Source: CAJWKT01 sp964465375 (GTDB taxonomy: Bacteria; Pseudomonadota; Gammaproteobacteria; Steroidobacterales; Rariloculaceae). From it: a stretch of DNA of 64,000 bases. This document shows, in pieces, positions 24,219 to 32,829 of this stretch (positions within the stretch are counted from its first letter, which is position 1; each line of letters opens with the position of its first letter). The notes beneath the pieces were generated by a model. That model saw only the letters and a list, made by a program, of their open reading frames with translations, had not been told where the DNA came from and made no database searches. The translations under genes and the position numbers were made by a program. The stretch lies in the NCBI GenBank assembly GCA_964465375.1, contig CAYXIJ010000005.1, positions 1 to 64,000 on the forward strand, written 5' to 3'.

Positions 24219-24869
24219 TTAGGCAGCTGGATCGTATGTGATACCGGTGCCTCCCAAGCCACAGTAGCCGTAGGGATTCTTGGCAAGATACTGTTGGTGA
24301 TAATTTTCAGCGTAGAAAAATTTTGATGCCTCAGAAATTTCCGTAGTGATCCGCCGGTGACCTGCCCTATTCAACTGTGCCTGATAATGATCCCGGCTAA
24401 CCAAAGCCAATTGTTGTTGTTCGCTACTACGCGCATACACGGCAGAACGATACTGCGTTCCCCTGTCTCCCCCCTGAGCCATGCCCTGCGTAGGATCATG
24501 GGCTTCCCAAAAAATCCTTAATAGAGTTTCGTAGGACATCTCTTTAGAGTTGTAGGCCACTAATACCACCTCGGCATGCCCCGTGAGGCCGCTGCAGACT
24601 TCCTCATAGGTCGGGTTGGGTGTGTAACCCCCAGCATATCCAGCCGCTGTTGAATAAACACCGTCAAGTTCCCAGAAGCACCGCTCTGCGCCCCAGAAAC
24701 AACCCATAGCAAATACCCCAGTTTCGCAGTCCTTCGGGAATGGTGGCTTGATAGTCCGGCCATGCACGGCATGCTCAGCTTGCACCTGAAGCGCTGAGTT
24801 ACGTCCCGGCAAAGCCCTTCCGGGATCTATGACGCTAAGGGTGGAGCTTAAAAGTACGCCCTTCTTCAC
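24219..24869 (-). CDS. msrA: peptide-methionine (S)-S-oxide reductase MsrA
   Basis: MsrA repairs methionine-S-sulfoxide in proteins. The 216 residues follow the E. coli enzyme closely: the N-terminal ALPGRN segment, catalytic Cys57 in FAMGCFWGAER, then AGYAGGYTPNPTYEEVCSG, and GTQYRSAVY. The first resolving cysteine is in NPYGYCGLGG. The second resolving cysteine near the C-terminus in E. coli (Cys206) is replaced, the end here reading GITYDPAA. It overlaps gltD by 4 nt at its start, an unusual attachment to the GOGAT operon. Confidence 0.96.
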   Translation of the reverse strand: MKKGVLLSSTLSVIDPGRALPGRNSALQVQAEHAVHGRTIKPPFPKDCETGVFAMGCFWGAERCFWELDGVYSTAAGYAGGYTPNPTYEEVCSGLTGHAEVVLVAYNSKEMSYETLLRIFWEAHDPTQGMAQGGDRGTQYRSAVYARSSEQQQLALVSRDHYQAQLNRAGHRRITTEISEASKFFYAENYHQQYLAKNPYGYCGLGGTGITYDPAA

Positions 24870-26362
24870 AGATTTACTGCTGTGCCCATAGTCATACCAG
24901 GAGAAGGCAACGTACTGTGACCACTTAAATATTTGTCCATAGCCCGTGCAGCTCCACGCCCCTCATTGATTGCCCAGACCACAAGCGATTGGCCACGCCG
25001 ACAATCCCCCGCAGCGAATACCCCTGGTACCGTGGTCTGAAAATCCCCATGCTTTGCCCGGTAGTTCGAGCGCCTATCCAACTCCACTCCAATAGCTTCG
25101 GATAGATAGCTCTCGGGACCCAAAAATCCCATCGCCAGCAAAACAAGATCTGCTTCCCAATGTTCTTCGCTTCCTGGAATCTCGACTAATTCCTGCTGGC
25201 CATCTTTGTGGCTCCAATCCACTCGGATAGTACTTAAACCTCCAATGTTCCCAGTCCCGTCATCAAGGAATTCCTTTGTCACAATACTGTAGTTACGCGG
25301 ATCAGAACCAAACCGCGCCTTTGCTTCTGAATGGCTGTACTCGGTCCGGAAAATTTTTGGCCAATCCGGCCAAGGGTTATTCATCGCACGCTCAACTGGT
25401 GGCTCAGAGAGCAACTCAAAATTCACAACACTATTGCAGCCATGACGTAATGCAGTCCCAATGCAATCAGCGCCTGTATCTCCGCCACCAATAACAATGA
25501 CTTTTTTGTCCTTCGCATTTATGTACAGATCGTCCTTTAATTCACTGTTCAGGAGGCTTCGTGTATTTTCAGTGAGAAATTCCATAGCGAAGTGAATGCC
25601 CTTAAGCTCTCTCCCTGGAATAACCAGGTCACGTGGAACTGTCGCACCGGTGGCCAGTAGCAACGCATCAAATTCACCCATAAGATTTTTTATGTCGGTT
25701 TCTTTGCCCACATCCGTATTCGTTACGAAATCAATACCTGCACCTCTCATGAGTTCTATACGACGTGAAACCACGGCTTTGTCAAGTTTCATGTTGGGTA
25801 TCCCATACAAGAGTAGCCCACCTATCCGATCGGCACGTTCGTAAACTGTAACTGTATGACCAACCTTATTCAGTTGGTCCGCTGCAGTTAATCCACAGGG
25901 GCCGGAACCAATCACAGCGATTTTTTTGCCGGAACGGATAGTAGGTTTTTCCTGCTTTACCCACCCCTCGGCGAAACCCCGGTCGATGATTGCATTCTCA
26001 ATATTCTTGATGGTTACCGCCGGATCGGTAATCCCTAACACGCACGCACCTTCACAAGGCGCAGGACAGGTACGCCCAGTGAACTCAGGAAAATTGTTTG
26101 TCTTGTGAAGGCGGTCCAAAGCTTCCCGCCAACGCCCACGATAAATCAAATCATTCCATTCCGGGATCAGGTTATCGATCGGACAACCCGTTGCAGACTG
26201 GCAAAACGGAACACCACAATCCATGCACCGCGCCCCCTGCAGTTTTAAATGCTCCCCATCCGGTTCAGTGAAAATCTCGTTGAAATCGCTAAGACGCTCG
26301 GCAGCATCCCGATAGGGGACGTTTTTTTTCGGATACTCCATGAAGCCAGTGTGCTTGCCCAT
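24866..26362 (-). CDS. gltD: glutamate synthase (NADPH) small subunit
   Basis: The beta subunit of GOGAT passes electrons from NADPH through FAD and Fe-S clusters to GltB. The 498 residues have the N-terminal cysteine clusters (CMDCGVPFCQSATGCPIDN and CPAPCEGACV) for two [4Fe-4S] centres. The FAD motif KIAVIGSGPCGLTAA follows near residue 148, then the NADPH motif VIVIGGGDTGADC, and the C-terminal FAAGDCRRGQSLVVWAI. It follows gltB by 11 nt and overlaps msrA, so the transcript is gltB-gltD-msrA. Confidence 0.97.
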   Translation of the reverse strand: MGKHTGFMEYPKKNVPYRDAAERLSDFNEIFTEPDGEHLKLQGARCMDCGVPFCQSATGCPIDNLIPEWNDLIYRGRWREALDRLHKTNNFPEFTGRTCPAPCEGACVLGITDPAVTIKNIENAIIDRGFAEGWVKQEKPTIRSGKKIAVIGSGPCGLTAADQLNKVGHTVTVYERADRIGGLLLYGIPNMKLDKAVVSRRIELMRGAGIDFVTNTDVGKETDIKNLMGEFDALLLATGATVPRDLVIPGRELKGIHFAMEFLTENTRSLLNSELKDDLYINAKDKKVIVIGGGDTGADCIGTALRHGCNSVVNFELLSEPPVERAMNNPWPDWPKIFRTEYSHSEAKARFGSDPRNYSIVTKEFLDDGTGNIGGLSTIRVDWSHKDGQQELVEIPGSEEHWEADLVLLAMGFLGPESYLSEAIGVELDRRSNYRAKHGDFQTTVPGVFAAGDCRRGQSLVVWAINEGRGAARAMDKYLSGHSTLPSPGMTMGTAVNL

Positions 26363-26373
26363 GATTCTGCGCC

Positions 26374-29300
26374 TCAGCGGCTGGCTCCTGCTAAAGTACC
26401 CGTGTCGTCTTCATGCAATCTAGACTCCATCTCCTCGTCATGCTTCCTGCGCTCGGCCAATACCCGTTTGTAATCTGTTGGCATAACCTTTCTAAACTGC
26501 GAAAGAATCTGCGGCCATTCATCCAGAATATTTTGAGCTACCTGGGAATCCGTGTACTGTTTGTGCAATTCAATCATCTCGCGCAATTCTGATATGTCTT
26601 CATCATCTTCTACCGCATCAATGTCCACAGTTCCCATATTACATTTTGTCTGGAAAAGACCCTGTGCATCCCACACATATGCAACACCTCCAGACATACC
26701 AGCCGCAAAATTTAATCCTGTAGGGCCCAGAATAACAGCACGGCCACCAGTCATATACTCACAAGCGTGATCTCCCACGCCCTCAATTACAGCGCGTGCT
26801 CCACTGTTTCGAACACAAAAACGCTCTGCCGCCCGGCCCCGGAAAAATGCTCTGCCACTGGTTGCTCCGTAGAGCGCCACGTTACCTATTAAAACATTGT
26901 CCTCAGGGACAAATGTACTTTCCTTAGGCGGATAAATAATTAACCGTCCGCCTGACAATCCTTTGCCTACATAGTCATTGCTATCGCCTTCGAGCTTGAG
27001 CGTTATACCTCTAGACAGAAAAGCCCCAAAACTTTGGCCGGCTGATCCAGCAAGCTTGATGCGAATCGTGTTAACAGGTAAACCTCGCTCACCCCAGACC
27101 TTAACAACTTCGTGGCTAAGCATCGTACCGACTGTTCGATTGATATTCAGAATGGGCAAGTCAATCTCAACTTCTTTTCCATGATCAATTGCATCCCGGG
27201 AAAGTTCGATCAACTTATTGTCGAGAGCGTGCTCAAGCCCATGATCCTGAACAGTGGTACAACGAACTTCAACTCCCTTGTGAAGTTTCGCAGCCGGCGT
27301 AAGAATCGGCGTTAGATTAAGTCCATCGGCTTTCCAGTGATTGATGGCATCGCGTGTTTCAAGTACATCCACTCGTCCGATCATGTCATCCATTCGGCGA
27401 AATCCAAGTTTCGCCATAAGAAAACGAGTTTCTTCGGCAACCATAAAGAGATAGTTAACGACGTGGTCAGCCTGACCCACAAATTTTTTTCGTAACACTG
27501 GATCCTGAGTGGCAATGCCCACAGGGCAGGTATTCAAATGACATTTGCGCATCATAATGCAACCCATAGCGATCAAAGGCGCCGTTGAGAAACCCATTTC
27601 CTCTGCGCCTAAAAGAGCGGCAATTACAACGTCACGGCCCGTTTTCAGTCCGCCATCAGTCTGCAAAACAACACGACTACGCAAATCGTTCAGCACCAAC
27701 GTCTGATGAGTTTCTGCAATTCCGAGTTCCCACGGCAACCCAGCATGCTTAATACTAGTTAACGGCGAGGCCCCCGTACCTCCCGAATCACCAGAAATCA
27801 AGATGTGATCTGCATGAGCCTTAGCAACACCCGCCGCGACTGTACCAACACCCACCTCCGAAACCAGCTTGACGCTGACTCTCGCTGATGGATTGGAATT
27901 CTTTAAATCATGGATTAACTGGGCCAAATCTTCTATGGAATAAATATCGTGATGGGGAGGTGGACTGATTAAGCCTACTCCCGGAGTTGAATAGCGAATT
28001 CGTGCAATAATCTCATCTACCTTGCGACCGGGGAGCTCACCTCCCTCGCCAGGCTTTGCGCCCTGAGCCATTTTGATCTGCAGCTCATCGGCATTGGTCA
28101 AATACCAAATCGTCACGCCGAAACGACCAGAAGCTACTTGCTTAATAGCCGAACGTCTTGAGTCTCCTGAAGGGTAGGGTATGAAACGATCCGGGTCCTC
28201 TCCTCCTTCCCCCGTGTTACTTCTACCCCCCATACGATTCATTGCCACAGCAAGCGTCTCGTGGGCCTCCGCCGAAATGGATCCAAAACTCATTGCACCC
28301 GTGCAAAATCTTTTAACAATCTCACTAGCTGGTTCTACCTTCTTAAGAGAAATAGCATCAGCAGCACTTGATTTGAAACGCAACAAACCCCTCAAGGTAC
28401 AATTCGCCCTTGCATGATCATTAGCATGGTCGGAAAATTGTTTGTAAGCAGTATTCCCTTTGGTTCGTGCAGCTAACTGTAGATTGGAGATTACCGTGGG
28501 ATCCCATGCATGGCGTTCACCGGCACTACGCCAGTGGAACTCCCCTGGATTGGGCAAGCTCTTAGGCAAAGAATCGTCTAAGGCTCCTAAGTAACCCAAT
28601 GCATGTCGCCTTAGTAACTCTTCCTCTAAAACGTCAAAATGCACACCCTGCAAACGGCTAGCCGTACCTGCAAAGCATCGATCTATAACCTCATCGGCAA
28701 GTCCCACCGATTCAAAGATTTGTGCACCTTTATAAGACTGAAGTGTAGAAATACCCATCTTTGCCATCACCTTCAGCATACCTTTGGCCACACCTTTCCG
28801 GTAAGACCTGACAACACTTGCATCATCGGCATGGGTTTTTGGATCCAATAAACCGTCCCTCCTCGTTTGCCACAACGCCTCAAAAGCCAAATAGGGATTA
28901 ATTGCATCAGCCCCATAGCCCACCAATAGACAATGGTGATGTACCTCCCTAGCCTCGCCAGTTTCCACGACGATTCCAATTCTCGTGCGCTTGGCGCATT
29001 TCACTAGGTGGTGGTGCACAGCTCCACAGGCCGCTAGGGCACTTACCGGTACGTTATCTCCACTAATCCCCCGATCAGATAGCACTACGATACTGTAGCC
29101 ATCGTCAATTGCCTGTTCCGCCTGTATACAAATGCCGTCCAAGGCGCCCACCAGTGCACCAGGAATCTTGTTTCTATCAAACGTAATATCAATTGTTTTC
29201 GAACGCCACCCACGATGATCCAAGCATTTAATTTTTTCCATTTCATCATTTGTGAGAATCGGATGCCGCAAACGTAAACGGTGGCAATGTTGCTCAGTGG

Positions 29301-30987
29301 TATCAAGCAGATTTTTCTCCGGACCAATATAGCATTCGAGAGACATAATGATTTCTTCCCGAATAGAATCGATCGGCGGATTTGTAACTTGTGCGAACAG
29401 CTGCTTAAAATAATCGTAGAGCATCCGCGGCTCATCACTCAGGCATGCTAAAGCCGAGTCATTGCCCATTGAGCCAACCGGATCTCGCAGCTCCTCGATG
29501 AGTGGGCGCAGCATGAATTGCATAGTCTCAACGGTATAACCGAAAGACTTCATCCGAGCGAGCAGCGTCTTTTCGTTCAAATGTGGGACATTTTTGGGAG
29601 CTTTTACGTCTCTGAGTGTAATTCGTTGCGACTTGAGCCACTTGGCATAATTCAACCGGCCGGCGAATTTCTTCTTTAGCTCCCCGTCTGGCACAAGCCT
29701 ACCTTGCTCGAAGTCCACGAGAAACATTCTCCCTGGCTCGAGCCGTCCTTTCGCCTTTACCATCGTGGGTTCAACGGCAAGCACGCCTACCTCGCTAGCC
29801 ATGATCACCCGATCATCATGAGTAAGATAGTAGCGACTGGGTCGCAACCCATTGCGATCCAACACCGCGCCAATGTAATGCCCGTCCGTGAAGGCAATGG
29901 ACGCTGGACCATCCCATGGCTCCAAAACACAGGAATGAAATTCATAGAAGGCCCGTTTCTGAGCATCCATGAGCTCATTTTTCTGCCACGCTTCAGGAAT
30001 CATCATCATGACTGACTCCTGAAGCGTCCTTCCTGTCATCAGGAGAAACTCTAGAACGTTATCAAAGTTTCCTGAATCAGAACAATCCGGCTCAACGACG
30101 GGGAAAAGTCCTTGTATTGACTCTCCGAACAAATCGCTCTCGGCAACACCTTCCCTGGCCCTCATCCAATTGATATTTCCCCGCAAGGTGTTGATTTCAC
30201 CGTTGTGACACATGAACCGGTTAGGCTGTGCACGGTCCCAGCTAGGAAAGGTATTAGTAGAGAAACGCGAATGAACCATTGCCAAATGCGTCTTATAATC
30301 CTCCGCCGTCAGATCGGGGAAAAAAGTCATTAACTGGCCACACGTCAGCATGCCCTTATAGATCATTATCTTGGTGGACAGGCTACATACATAGAATAGA
30401 TTTGCTTGATCCATTCGCTCATCGTTTCGCAGGAGTCGTGTTGCGCGCTTACGTATTAGGTAGAGTTTTCGCTCAAAGACTTCTCCCTCTAGGCCCTCAC
30501 TGGCCTCAATGAAAACTTGCTCAATGTGGGGTGCTGCATCGCGGGCAGTAGGCCCTAGGCCCGCTAGCTCAGCTTCTGTGGGCACAAGCCGCCATCCCAC
30601 CAGTTTCTGACCCTCCTCTGCGCATATTGTTTCCACGGCGCGCTTACACCTGTCACGTTGACTATCATCCGTAGGTAAAAAAACGATGCCAGCACCAAAC
30701 TTTCCGGGCTCCGGAAGCGATTTCCCCAAATCATCCTCAGCTACTCTGGCAAGAAACTCGTGGGGAAGCGCCGTCAAAATGCCAGCCCCATCACCGGTAT
30801 GCACTTCAGACCCGCGCGCGCCGCGATGATCCATTCGGCCGAGCAAACTACCTGCATCACGAACAATCTGATGGGAGCGCTCGCCTTTTATATTTGCCAC
30901 AAACCCGACACCACAACTGTCTCGCTCCTGGTCTGGACGATACAAGCCATGTGCTGGCGGCAGGCCTTGGTAACCGGGAAAAATCAT
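26374..30987 (-). CDS. gltB: glutamate synthase (NADPH) large subunit
   Basis: The alpha subunit transfers the amide of glutamine to 2-oxoglutarate. The protein is 1537 residues. The class II amidotransferase domain begins at Cys25 (RDSCGVGF), which becomes the N-terminal nucleophile after removal of a short propeptide. The central and FMN-binding synthase domains contain the loop SGDSGGTGASPLTSIKHAG. The [3Fe-4S] ligands are in CIMMRKCHLNTCP, and the C-terminal glutamine-rich beta-helix domain has repeated Gly blocks (GKGLSGGRLIIYPP, GGRAVILGPTGLNFAAGMSGG). The ATG at 30987 has no clear Shine-Dalgarno. A 540-bp leader with several inverted repeats lies upstream. Confidence 0.98.
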   Translation of the reverse strand: MIFPGYQGLPPAHGLYRPDQERDSCGVGFVANIKGERSHQIVRDAGSLLGRMDHRGARGSEVHTGDGAGILTALPHEFLARVAEDDLGKSLPEPGKFGAGIVFLPTDDSQRDRCKRAVETICAEEGQKLVGWRLVPTEAELAGLGPTARDAAPHIEQVFIEASEGLEGEVFERKLYLIRKRATRLLRNDERMDQANLFYVCSLSTKIMIYKGMLTCGQLMTFFPDLTAEDYKTHLAMVHSRFSTNTFPSWDRAQPNRFMCHNGEINTLRGNINWMRAREGVAESDLFGESIQGLFPVVEPDCSDSGNFDNVLEFLLMTGRTLQESVMMMIPEAWQKNELMDAQKRAFYEFHSCVLEPWDGPASIAFTDGHYIGAVLDRNGLRPSRYYLTHDDRVIMASEVGVLAVEPTMVKAKGRLEPGRMFLVDFEQGRLVPDGELKKKFAGRLNYAKWLKSQRITLRDVKAPKNVPHLNEKTLLARMKSFGYTVETMQFMLRPLIEELRDPVGSMGNDSALACLSDEPRMLYDYFKQLFAQVTNPPIDSIREEIIMSLECYIGPEKNLLDTTEQHCHRLRLRHPILTNDEMEKIKCLDHRGWRSKTIDITFDRNKIPGALVGALDGICIQAEQAIDDGYSIVVLSDRGISGDNVPVSALAACGAVHHHLVKCAKRTRIGIVVETGEAREVHHHCLLVGYGADAINPYLAFEALWQTRRDGLLDPKTHADDASVVRSYRKGVAKGMLKVMAKMGISTLQSYKGAQIFESVGLADEVIDRCFAGTASRLQGVHFDVLEEELLRRHALGYLGALDDSLPKSLPNPGEFHWRSAGERHAWDPTVISNLQLAARTKGNTAYKQFSDHANDHARANCTLRGLLRFKSSAADAISLKKVEPASEIVKRFCTGAMSFGSISAEAHETLAVAMNRMGGRSNTGEGGEDPDRFIPYPSGDSRRSAIKQVASGRFGVTIWYLTNADELQIKMAQGAKPGEGGELPGRKVDEIIARIRYSTPGVGLISPPPHHDIYSIEDLAQLIHDLKNSNPSARVSVKLVSEVGVGTVAAGVAKAHADHILISGDSGGTGASPLTSIKHAGLPWELGIAETHQTLVLNDLRSRVVLQTDGGLKTGRDVVIAALLGAEEMGFSTAPLIAMGCIMMRKCHLNTCPVGIATQDPVLRKKFVGQADHVVNYLFMVAEETRFLMAKLGFRRMDDMIGRVDVLETRDAINHWKADGLNLTPILTPAAKLHKGVEVRCTTVQDHGLEHALDNKLIELSRDAIDHGKEVEIDLPILNINRTVGTMLSHEVVKVWGERGLPVNTIRIKLAGSAGQSFGAFLSRGITLKLEGDSNDYVGKGLSGGRLIIYPPKESTFVPEDNVLIGNVALYGATSGRAFFRGRAAERFCVRNSGARAVIEGVGDHACEYMTGGRAVILGPTGLNFAAGMSGGVAYVWDAQGLFQTKCNMGTVDIDAVEDDEDISELREMIELHKQYTDSQVAQNILDEWPQILSQFRKVMPTDYKRVLAERRKHDEEMESRLHEDDTGTLAGASR

Positions 30988-31040
30988 TGCGTGACCACGC
31001 TAAACCAACTTGCCTTGAAAAAAATATAACCAATTGAAAG

Positions 31041-31057
31041 ACAACTTATAAAGTTGT
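31041..31057. promoter_or_regulatory. 17-bp palindrome upstream of gltB
   Basis: ACAACTT-ATA-AAGTTGT is a perfect 7-3-7 inverted repeat centred about 60 bp before the gltB ATG, the right place for an operator. I cannot match it to a known regulator. Confidence 0.4.
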
Positions 31058-31088
31058 TCTTGACAAAAAGTCATGACACCCCCTTGGC

Positions 31089-31106
31089 GAAGCATCTCAA
31101 TGCTTC
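31089..31106. promoter_or_regulatory. perfect 7-bp stem hairpin or operator upstream of gltB
   Basis: GAAGCAT, loop CTCA, ATGCTTC form a perfect hairpin about 100 bp before gltB. There is no adjoining T-tract in the gltB direction, so it looks more like an operator or structured leader than a terminator. Confidence 0.35.
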
Positions 31107-31528
31107 ACTCCTCCCTGAATATACCCCAACAGTTTTAACGGCTGTGTTGCCGAACCTAAACAGGGCCCGGCTCGCGCATCAGCGGCTGGAAGGCCGCCGG
31201 AATTTTATTCTGCTGCTTTATAGGGCCCACTATAAGAAGGGATAGAAGCCCGCGTCAACCATCTTCTCCCCTACATAATAACAGATTATCTTTATTAATC
31301 ATATATTTATATATTCAAAAACCCTGTCAGCCACTGTGCCAACATGTAATCTAGCGCCCGAGAATCAGTTTATTTATCGGCTTTGCTTGCTCAGCCTGTG
31401 TGCAACAGAATACACCCCAAGATCCATTTTTATGCTTTTCCGCAGTACGATATCGTGGCGGAAAAGTGTTAAATAGCAAAACGACCGATTTTTTGTATGA
31501 GTGGCTCTCGATAAAGGGGAAGAATGGT

Positions 31529-32812
31529 ATGCGCAATCAACCAGCAAGACGCGTAGCGATTTTAGGCGGAACCCGGATTCCATTTTGTCGGTCTTATACC
31601 AAATATAGCTCTTGTTCCAACCTAGACATGATGAGTGCAGTACTTCGGGCCTTAGTCAATAACTTCGATTTGAAGGGAGCAAAACTTGATGACGTTTCCC
31701 TAGGCGCGGTCATCAAACATTCCCGGGACTGGAATTTAGCACGTGAGAGCGTATTGTCCTCTGGACTTGCAGCGGAAACCCCGGCCTTTGACCTGCAACG
31801 CGCCTGTGGCACAAGTCTTTCGGCAACCATTTTAATAGCGAGCAAAATCTCAACTGGTCTAATGGAGGTGGGAATCGCTGGTGGGAGCGATACCGTAAGT
31901 GATGTCCCCATAGTCTACCCAGATGCATATCGCGCGCTCCTTCTTGAGAGCGCATCAGGACGCTCACTTGCACAAAAAATTCTTCCCTGGCTTAAATTAC
32001 GACCCCGACATTTTAAGCCCCAGTTCCCCAACGTCGTCGAGCCCCGGACCAAACTATCCATGGGTGAAAGCATGGAACTCACAGCAAAACAGTGGAAAAT
32101 TTCTAGGCAAAATCAGGACGAACTGGCGCTTGCAAGCCATCTAAATGCGAGTAGAGCCTACGAAGAAGGTTTTTATGATGACCTCGTGGTGGAGTACCAA
32201 GGTATCACCCGAGACAACAATATCCGGTCAGACACAAATCCTGAACAATTAGCAAAACTTAAGCCTGTTTTCGACCGAACAAATTCAGGAACAATGACTG
32301 CTGGCAACAGTACGCCACTTACAGACGGTGCGTCTGCGGTGCTGCTAGCTTCAGAAGAATGGGCCAGACAGAGAGGCCTGCCTATCCTCGCCTTCCTCAC
32401 TTACGCGAAAGTGAGTGCGGTAGATTTTGTTAATAAAGAAGGGTTGCTCATGGCTCCTGCCTATGCAGTATCCGATATGCTAAAAGACGCGGAGTTTAGT
32501 CTGCAGGACTTTGATTTCTACGAAATCCATGAAGCCTTCGCAGCACAGACACTTGCCTGTTTAAAAGCCTGGGAATCCGAGGAATTTTGCCGTAACTTTT
32601 TAGGAAGAGAGCATGCGCTTGGATCGATCGATCGAAAAAAATTAAATACAAAAGGGGGAAGCGTTGCCATTGGACACCCTTTTGCTGCAACCGGGACCCG
32701 AATTGTGTCTAGCCTAGCGAAACTTTTGCACCAGACCCAAGCCGGGCGTGGACTTGCCTCAGTGTGCACTGCTGGCGGCATGGGAGTAACTGCGATACTG
32801 GAAAAACCATAG
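31529..32812 (+). CDS. fadI: acetyl-CoA C-acyltransferase, FadI-like thiolase
   Basis: A thiolase that cleaves or forms 3-ketoacyl-CoA. The frame is open from 31400, but the family N-terminus (RRVAILGGTRIPFCRS) begins at ATG 31529, which has AAAGGGGAAG upstream, giving 427 residues. Nucleophile Cys93 lies in QRACGTSLSA. The later catalytic residues are in YEIHEAFAAQ (His), IGHPFAATGTR (His) and CTAGGMG (Cys). The length and the long N-terminal domain fit the FadI rather than the FadA type. The usual fadJ partner is not adjacent. The next gene is a symporter 17 bp on. Confidence 0.88.
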   Translation: MRNQPARRVAILGGTRIPFCRSYTKYSSCSNLDMMSAVLRALVNNFDLKGAKLDDVSLGAVIKHSRDWNLARESVLSSGLAAETPAFDLQRACGTSLSATILIASKISTGLMEVGIAGGSDTVSDVPIVYPDAYRALLLESASGRSLAQKILPWLKLRPRHFKPQFPNVVEPRTKLSMGESMELTAKQWKISRQNQDELALASHLNASRAYEEGFYDDLVVEYQGITRDNNIRSDTNPEQLAKLKPVFDRTNSGTMTAGNSTPLTDGASAVLLASEEWARQRGLPILAFLTYAKVSAVDFVNKEGLLMAPAYAVSDMLKDAEFSLQDFDFYEIHEAFAAQTLACLKAWESEEFCRNFLGREHALGSIDRKKLNTKGGSVAIGHPFAATGTRIVSSLAKLLHQTQAGRGLASVCTAGGMGVTAILEKP

Positions 32813-32829
32813 GTCGTATTGGATAAATA

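Larger units (their letters stand above)
30988..31528. other. 540-bp non-coding region between gltB and the thiolase gene
   Basis: This divergent intergenic space has no convincing gene. It has several inverted repeats: ACAACTT-ATA-AAGTTGT (31041-31057), GAAGCAT-CTCA-ATGCTTC (31089-31106), GCGGC-N6-GCCGC (31182-31197, followed by a T-rich stretch) and TATAG-N6-CTATA (about 31220-31235). There is also a very AT-rich patch at about 31275-31320. It must contain promoters for both flanking genes, and it could hold a small RNA. Frames at 31054-31245 and 31400-31528 lack support. Confidence 0.5.

Noticed and set aside
31400..31528. N-terminal extension of the thiolase frame
   Set aside because: The extension has no thiolase similarity, and the ATG at 31529 has a good ribosome binding site and the family N-terminus.
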